Assembly: GCA_023512835.1 (NCBI GenBank)
Contig: CM042085.1
Span: 46,114,189 to 46,178,188, forward strand
Origin: Taxillus chinensis
Taxonomy: Eukaryota; Streptophyta; Magnoliopsida; Santalales; Loranthaceae
Length of the DNA: 64,000 nucleotides
Direction of reading: 5' to 3'
In this document: piece by piece, positions 57,775-64,000 of the stretch
Numbering within the stretch: position 1 is the first letter of the stretch
How the letters are laid out: every line of letters begins with the position of its first letter
Translations under genes and position numbers: made by a program
The notes under the pieces: generated by a model
What the model was told of the DNA's origin: nothing
The model's input: only the letters and a program-made list of their open reading frames with translations
Database searches by the model: none

Positions 57775-58079
57775 AAGACGTTTCATCCTCGAACAACATT
57801 ATGCAAAACCGCAAGGAATAACAAATACATGCACCTCATTATGCAAAACCGCAAGCCACAACACACAAATGGATCATAACCGCACACAGCACAAAAAAGG
57901 ACATATGTCCACAAACTCAACAGAGCACCACCACAATGCATATAACACATACCCACATGTCACAAACACATCTCAAATACAAGTACATATCTTAATAGGA
58001 CAATACACAACATATGATGAACGACTAGCACAGGAAATTACATTACTATCTCTTAGCCAACAGCCACCTCCCACACTTA

Positions 58080-59887
58080 AGATTATTCATCCTCAAACAA
58101 CTCCGGGTGTTGCTCACATATCATGGACTCACGTTGCCATGTCTCCTCCTCAATGCCATAGTGCTGCCATAGCACGCAAACCAAAGGAATAGCATGACCA
58201 CGTAAAAGCTTCTCCCGTCAATCTAGCATACGGATAAGGGCCTCAACAATGGACATGTCATCCTCAATATCCAATGTCTCCCAATCAATCACATGAGTGG
58301 GGTCAGGATGATACTTCATCAACTGGGACACATAGAACACATTGTGCACCTGACTCAACCGTGGTGGCAATGCTAAACAGTAGGTTACTGCACCCACACG
58401 AGCCATAACCTCGAATAGACTAATAAACTGCAGAGATAGCTTGGAACCTCGCCAAAAGTGTTGATGTCCACAATGGGGAGAAACACATGATCTCCCACGG
58501 AAAACTTCAGAGGTCACCGCCACTGATTTGCATAAGATTTATGCCAGCTCTAAGCGGATAATAAGCACTGACGAATCAACTTGACCTTCTTGGTAGCTTC
58601 TTGAACCAACTGTGGTCCCAAAAGAGCTACCTACCCCCACCTCAGTCCTACATAAGGGTCACTGACATGGTCTGCCATACAATGCCTCAAAAGAAGCCAT
58701 CCCAATGGATGCCTGATAACTGTTGTTGTAGGCAAACTCCACCAAAAGAAGGTGAGTTATCCACGAACCCCCAAAATCTAGCACACAGGCCCTCAACATG
58801 TCCTCCAATGTCTGACCGTCAGTCTCAGGGTGAAATGTTGTACTCAAGCTAAGCTTTGTCCCCATAGGCTCTTGCAAGCCTACCCAAAAATGAGAATTGA
58901 ACCTTGAATCTCAGTTAGACACAATCGACGACGGTACCCCATGTAATCTCACAACCTTGTTCATATATAGCTGACTCAATGCCCCAATAGAATCCTGCTC
59001 ACGAACAGCAATGAAATGGGCCGACTTCATTAGCCGATCCACAATCACCCATATCATGTCTTTCCTCCTAATCCGGTGGAAGGCCAGTCACAAAATCCAT
59101 TGCTATGTGTTCCCACTTCCACTCCACCACGGGCAACGGTTGCAACATACCTGTTGGTTGCTGGTGCTCAATTTTCACCTGTTGACAAGTGAGGCACCTT
59201 GAAACAAATGCCGCCATATCACGTTTCATCCCAGGCCACCAAAAATGTCCCCAAAGTGCATGGTACATCTTCATACCCCATTGATGCACAACAACTCTAG
59301 ACTGATGGAAATCCCTCATCACCTCATCCCGGAGAGACGAAGTCACTACTAGCCGCCCCTGAAAAGACAACTCATGCTCAGGACCCTCTGTCCAATCCTC
59401 AGACAACTCACTAGCCTTAGTACGGGCACGGAGAACCTTACACTCAATATCACCCAACTGCCCCTCCCGAACTTGCTGGTACAACTCTGGCACAACAACA
59501 ATAGGACTCAGGACTGTCCTACCATCACGAGCAATAGGCTACAACAGCAACATCGCCAACTGCTCCATCAGCTTCCACTCTCTCACTGCCACCTCAACTT
59601 TCCGTTTCCTGCTCAACACATTAGCCACGACATTGCCCTTGCCTGGGGTATAGGCAAGAGTAAAGTTAAAGGTCTACAAATACTTCACCCACCTTCTCTG
59701 CCTCAAATTCAAGTCCCTCTGAGTAAATATGTATTAGAGGCTCTTGTGATCTGAGAACTCCACAAATTTCTCCCCCAAAAGGTAGTGTTGCCAACTCTTC
59801 AAAGCAAAGATGATAGCTGCCAACTCAAGATCATGAGTAGGGTAATTCTACTTATGTGGTTTCAACTGCCTCGACCCATAAGCTATC
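58080..59887 (-). pseudogene. Chromovirus pol: RNase H, integrase, chromodomain
   Basis: On the minus strand: RNase H (about 59887-59620, with [13 protein letters not shown] and YTPGKGNVVANVLSR), the integrase HHCC zinc region (about 59330-59180, CLTCQQVKIEHQ), the integrase core (DFVTGLP near 59075, then FHPETDGQT near 58830 and [19 protein letters not shown] near 58710), and the integrase C terminus with LSQVHNVFYVSQL near 58335. It ends in a chromodomain-like stretch ending GIEEETWQRESM near 58115-58160. Stops in RNase H, a break near 58900-59060 (where 'TRHGYRRL'-type sequence is degraded) and one TAG at about 58218-58220 inactivate it. The chromodomain would target insertion to heterochromatin in this clade. 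Confidence 0.88.
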
Positions 59888-60352
59888 TGATAACGTGCAT
59901 TTATGCCATTATTCTAGGCCATGTTTAGGGTGTTTTAGAGTGAGATTAAGGCTTATTTGCATCATAATTTGCATACATTTGCTCTAACACCTAGGAAGAC
60001 ACTGCTTGTGCTATATTTATGTTTTTAAGCTATTTTGACAGGTTTTTAAGAGATATTTACTCATACACATCAGCTAGATCACCCTATCTACCTAAGAGGA
60101 AGCTTTGTTCAGAAGATTAACCCAAAAGAAGGCAAAACAAGAGCACATGACATGGTCATTGTCATGTGCAAGGAGTGAATGGCATGGGAACCTTCTAAAT
60201 GATTGCAGGAAGCTTGGGGTCGATTTTCAGCTCGTTTTGAGGTTACACGTGACATGGTCATTGTCACGTTCAATGGTATAACTGCATGGGAGCTTTCAAG
60301 ATGACGTTGTAAAGCTTTTGGAGAAGTTTGAGGTCAATTGGAGGCTGCACGT
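59888..60352 (+). mobile_element. 5' part of an Athila-like LTR
   Basis: Starts TGATAACGTGCATTTATGCC inside the chromovirus pol. The left flank CTATC should be repeated at the other end, outside the window. Two inverted repeats are present (60143-60169 with arms GCACATGACA/TGTCATGTGC; 60247-60269 with arms ACGTGACA/TGTCACGT). Cut at 60352, within a GCACGT string, by the next LTR. Confidence 0.75.
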
Positions 60353-61010
60353 TGTCATCACTGGTTTTCATCCGGGCCCTTTTGGGGTGAGCTCAAACTA
60401 AACCAATGGTGAGAAATTTTAGAGTCGCCACCAACTATTTTTTGGGTACAGTTGGATACCCTCTACTTTGAGTAGTTTTAAGTGTATGGTCTGCGTTATC
60501 AGAGATGGGTTCGGGAGTTGGTTACGTGTAGGGAAGGATTAGCACCCCTACATCGCCCTTTCGGTATCTAATTTAGGAGGAGGAGGTTTTATTTTATTCA
60601 TATTGCCATGACTGGGTTAAGTTAAAAGTTTATGATTTTTATTTGGCTAAGTTATTTATTAAAGTCATGGTTAAAATGGATTTATCCTAAATTTCTAAAG
60701 GGAATCCTAAAGGTTTTGGATTTTTGAAGTAGATAATGAGATCCTAGGGATTGGTTTGTTTTTTGGTTTTATTCTTGAAAATTGAAATCCTAAAAAATAT
60801 TTGTTTATTTTTTCCCCTTTTTTGGTTTGGGTTAGAACATGCATTTTGTGTTTGTTTTTCTATATTTTTTTGTTGTTTTTGTTGTTTTTGTTGTTTTTTT
60901 TTGTTTTTTTTGTTTTTGTTGGAAGACATTTGGAAAACATTTTATGAAAACATTTTCAAAACATGTTGTTGAAGAGATTTACAAAAAAACATTTTATTAA
61001 AAAACGTTTT

Positions 61011-61053
<43 letters not shown>

Positions 61054-61773
61054 TTTTTTTTGTTTTTTGCAAAAATGGATAACCTTCCAGGAATTGTTTG
61101 GGGAGATCCGTATTCACCTACATAGGCATTTTGAAGAGTTTCGCATGATCACTTTTGCGGGCAGTTTGACCAGGGGCATTGACCGTCTTTTGGCAAGTTT
61201 GACTTTTTCCAACGAAAGTTGTTTTGGCCATAACTTCTTCATTTTAAGTCCGATTTGAGCTCGGTCAAGTGCGTTGGTCTCCAATTCTCATCCTCCATCA
61301 CCTGGTGTTGGTCTTGGGGCGCTTCAAGGACTTGTAGCAAAAGTCATTAATTTTGAACTCCCCCATCTGTGTCAATTGTATCCATCTCGTGCAGATTGGG
61401 GTAGACCATTCCTTGGAAGTATGGGATCATTGTGGACCTGTTCAATAAGGTATATGGCATGGGCAGAAAGGTATATCAAATGGGGTTAGTATGTCCAACC
61501 CGGACAAAATAGGGTCCTATAGCTGCCCCTCTTTGTGCACTGTTTGTATACAAACAGCATACAAAGATAAAAGGGACTCATTTTGGACGGATTGGAGCAC
61601 TTACCTGACTTACCTAGAGGAAGAAGTGCGACGGTTGGGTTTGTCCCCGAGAGGGAAAAGGGGCTTCACAGGCCGGTGTGCTTGGACAATACCTTGATGA
61701 GGCATCTAAGGCCGCTTGATACCGGAGATTGAAAGCCTACAACAATGACAGGCTTGAACTGAAAAAGAGAAAA
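60353..61773 (+). mobile_element. Tat/Ogre-like LTR, partial
   Basis: Starts TGTCATCACTGG. It has 'gagtcgccacc', 'gggaaggattagcacccct' and 'gccctttcggtat', phrases I associate with Tat/Ogre LTRs. A T-rich tract (60760-61065) includes a run of about 35 T. Cut at 61773 by the next LTR. Confidence 0.65.
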
Positions 61774-63002
61774 TGTAATGACCCGTGTGTAACCCGTGTG
61801 TCTGAAGTTAACCACAAACACCTTGGATGTTGGTGCACAAGTTTGAGGTAAGAGATGAGCCCAAGAGGGGACTTTTGGGAGGTGCATGTGACAAGTGATA
61901 ACGTACCTTTATGCCCTAGGAAGATGCTATGCGTATACAGGCGGTTTTAAGCTGTTTTGGCTGATCTTGGAGCTCACTTTTGACCTAGTAGATGGCCTCA
62001 AACAATTGGCGTGCAAGAACAAAAGTTTCTTAGAATGAGGTCCTCTATCTACCACAGAAATTTCAGAGCATTTGGAGCTGCACGTGAATTCACCCATTTC
62101 ACGTGCAAGCATATTTTTGCTTCCTAGACCTCTACAAGATGCAAGGAGGCTTGGGGTGAAGTTTGAGTGCATTTGGAGCTGCACGTCAATTGGGGAATTG
62201 GCGTTCAAATTGGCGTGCAAGCATGTTTTTGCATGGTTATCTTGGTTTTGTCATTCTAATCATCTTTTCCCAAAGGACCATGTTGGAATTGTGAATATTT
62301 TGGTGTGTATGGATGTGGGAAGGTCATAGCTTGTTCCATCAAAACTACGTCGTTTTGATGCTGGGATTCACTTAATCAAAACTACATCGTTTTGATGTTG
62401 TGTTGTCTATATAAGGAGGAGAAGCCCCTTTGTTTTAGGTTTAGGGTTTGTTGCTCCACCGGCCGTCGAGAGAGAGAGAGAGAGAGGGAAGGAGAGCTCC
62501 TGGTTGCTGCCGGGCGTCTTGCGTGGGTGATCGGTGTCTTGTGGGCGGACAGCGTTCGGCGTGGGAACAGTATTGCGGTGTTGTTGCCTTTCACTTGAGG
62601 TAGGGGTTCTGTTCTTCCTAAATCCTCCTCTGTCCTAGGGTTCTAGGGCAGATTGTAGAGTTATATCTGTTTATATATACATATGTAATCCATATAGGTG
62701 TGATCTCCTATATGGATATGGCCTTCAATGGCATTTTGGTGTGATTCTGCTGTTGGGTGGTTGGTGCATGTCACATGCTTGATGAAATGCCTGTGTGAAT
62801 ATTGATGTGTGTATATGCCTAGTACATGTTTGATAAAATGCCTGGGTGGTTGGACTTGTGATTCGGTGTAAGTATGCATGCTGGGTGTTTGTTCTATGGC
62901 CTGAATGGCTGGGTTTGTGCACTTGTGAACGGGTGCACACCAAGTGTTTGGTTTTATGCTTGAGTGACCGTGGTGTGTGTTGTGTGCATGACTGTGCTAT
63001 CT

Positions 63003-63130
63003 GGCCTGAAGAGGCGGTTAAACTACTTTGCCTGAGAGGCGGTTAAACCAGTGGCCTGAAGAGGCGGTTAAACTACTTTGCCTGAGAGGCGGTTAAATCA
63101 GTGGCCTGAAGAGGCGGTTAAACTACTTGC
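63003..63130 (+). repeat. Tandem repeat, unit about 50 bases
   Basis: GGCCTGAAGAGGCGGTTAAA / GCCTGAGAGGCGGTTAAA alternation, as in 32995-33175. Confidence 0.8.
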
Positions 63131-63639
63131 TTGAGATGTGTTTTGTTAGCCAGTGTGGCTGGGGCTGGGGTTACGCCCACTTGTGTGATGTTTTATTTTC
63201 TTTTTCTTAATCTTGTCACGTCACTACACCTGTGCACATGCATGTAGCCGCTAGGAGCATGGGAAGGGTTGGGGAGACTTGATCCCTACTGAGCTATGGT
63301 TGCTCACCCCTCCTACTGTGTTTGCTTGTTTTCCAGGGACTTACAGGCGTTAGGTGGATACACCAAGGTGGAAGACCATAATTATTTTTACTCTCTTCCA
63401 TTTATGTTTTGTTTTTTTTTATGGGAATTGATGTAACCCCAGTGGGGATGGGATTGGAAAGGATTTTGTTGTAATAAACTGGTTTGGATTGCTTTTATGA
63501 ACATTACTTTCTTGAATGTGTTGTGGATGTTTAAAATGTAATATTCTTGGTTTGTATCCTAACCCCTTTGCCCTCCGTGTGGGTAAAAGGGGAGTCACGT
63601 ACCGGTTTCCTCGGGTTGGAAATCCGGGGCGTGACAATA

Positions 63640-63651
63640 TGGTATCAGAGC
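63640..63651 (+). other. Primer binding site (initiator tRNA-Met)
   Basis: TGGTATCAGAGC, 3 bases after the LTR end at 63636. Confidence 0.92.
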
Positions 63652-64000
63652 ATGGTCTAGTTGGCCTAGGGTAGTGGGCGGACCTGGTTATCCTAAGTCC
63701 TTTGGAGGAGCCTGGAGGGACATGCCTGATCAACATGGTCCTCTTTGAGCCTCCAAGGTGTACTTAGGGTAGTCCAGTCTTGTGGTAGGATTTGCATGCA
63801 TTGGCATTAGGGCACTAGTTGCATTTGCTGTGAATGTATGCTAAACTGTGGATAAGATCATATGATTAAGTGAAATGTGCAACTCTGATTTGTTTGGCAA
63901 TGCGTACTGAACTGTGAAATGTGATTGATACAATATATGTGTGTAATGTCATGTGATAGTGGAATTGATTAGTGGGGTCGAGGTAGTGACGCGATAGATT

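Larger units (their letters stand above)
56130..59887 (-). mobile_element. 3' half of a minus-strand chromovirus (Tekay/Del-like)
   Basis: 3' LTR at 56130-57761, PPT at 57762-57774, then the C-terminal half of pol reading on the minus strand. It is cut at 59887 by an Athila-like LTR, so the rest is outside the window or lost. The C-terminal chromodomain-like segment places it among chromoviruses. Confidence 0.88.
61774..64000 (+). mobile_element. Chromovirus 5' LTR with PBS and start of internal region
   Basis: LTR 61774-63636 (1,863 bases, TGTAATGACC...GCGTGACA). It carries the chimeric Athila-like U3 segment from 61896, inverted repeats at 62079-62107 and 62180-62219, palindromes at 62337-62360 and about 62375-62396, a TATATAA box near 62410 and a 50-base tandem array at about 63003-63130. 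The internal region (63652-64000) is non-coding leader so far. Because PBS and internal sequence follow, this is a 5' LTR rather than a solo LTR. Left flank GAAAA. Confidence 0.92.

Noticed and set aside
60744..60929. Lys/Asn/Gln-rich open frame
   Set aside because: Translation of a T-rich low-complexity tract in the Tat/Ogre-like LTR.

Overview
This is nuclear DNA from a flowering plant with a large, repeat-rich genome. One ordinary spliced host gene (importin beta-1 type, minus strand, about 12.9-16.3 kb) sits in a landscape that is otherwise almost entirely LTR retrotransposons: nested, broken or reduced to solo LTRs. Plant origin follows from the retroelement lineages (Sirevirus-like Copia, Athila-like and chromovirus Ty3/gypsy, Tat/Ogre-like LTR), the plant form of the importin, and the site II plus telo-box promoter motifs. 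The species cannot be told from the sequence alone. Layout, left block (1-12.9 kb): an Athila-like LTR fragment (1-1359) abuts a 5'-truncated Sirevirus copy A (pol 1360-2990, spacer, third ORF 6369-7623, 3' LTR 7773-9195). A chromovirus solo LTR with a perfect TSD (4601-6288) interrupts copy A. Then come a CTCGA-rich LTR-like segment, a minus-strand Galadriel-like gag/PBS/LTR remnant containing another LTR (9641-11160), and an old Copia pol remnant (11161-12330). Middle block: the importin gene, its 5' UTR intron and its promoter (12881-16455), then repeat-derived intergenic DNA. Main block (17935-54640): one minus-strand Sirevirus, copy B, bounded by a perfect GATAT target duplication. It holds (i) a solo LTR (18046-26605) in its 3' LTR, itself split by a rearranged Athila element (18779-25072); (ii) a second solo LTR (31959-33924); and (iii) in its gag-protease region, a plus-strand member of its own lineage, copy C (38463-51489), with both LTRs, PBS and PPT. 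Right block (54641-64000): repeat DNA, then the 3' half of a minus-strand chromovirus (56130-59887), cut by an Athila-like LTR, which is cut by a Tat/Ogre-like LTR, which is cut by a chromovirus 5' LTR with its PBS (61774-64000). The best candidate for something undescribed is the third ORF of the three Sirevirus copies. Downstream of pol, where related elements carry an 'envelope-like' ORF, these encode a protein of about 920 residues ending in a Ulp1/SENP-type (C48) cysteine protease domain. All three degraded copies keep the His, Asp, Gln and Cys of that catalytic site, a coiled coil and a PKRSR basic patch; B, and C in its ancestral frame, also have a SUMO-interaction-like motif. A second candidate is a promoter layout shared by LTRs of unrelated gypsy lineages: U3 inverted repeats anchored on CACGTG, then palindromes around an ACGTC-like core just upstream of the TATA box. 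One chromovirus LTR subfamily appears to be a chimera carrying an Athila U3 segment. All Sirevirus copies here have stops or frameshifts and look non-autonomous today.
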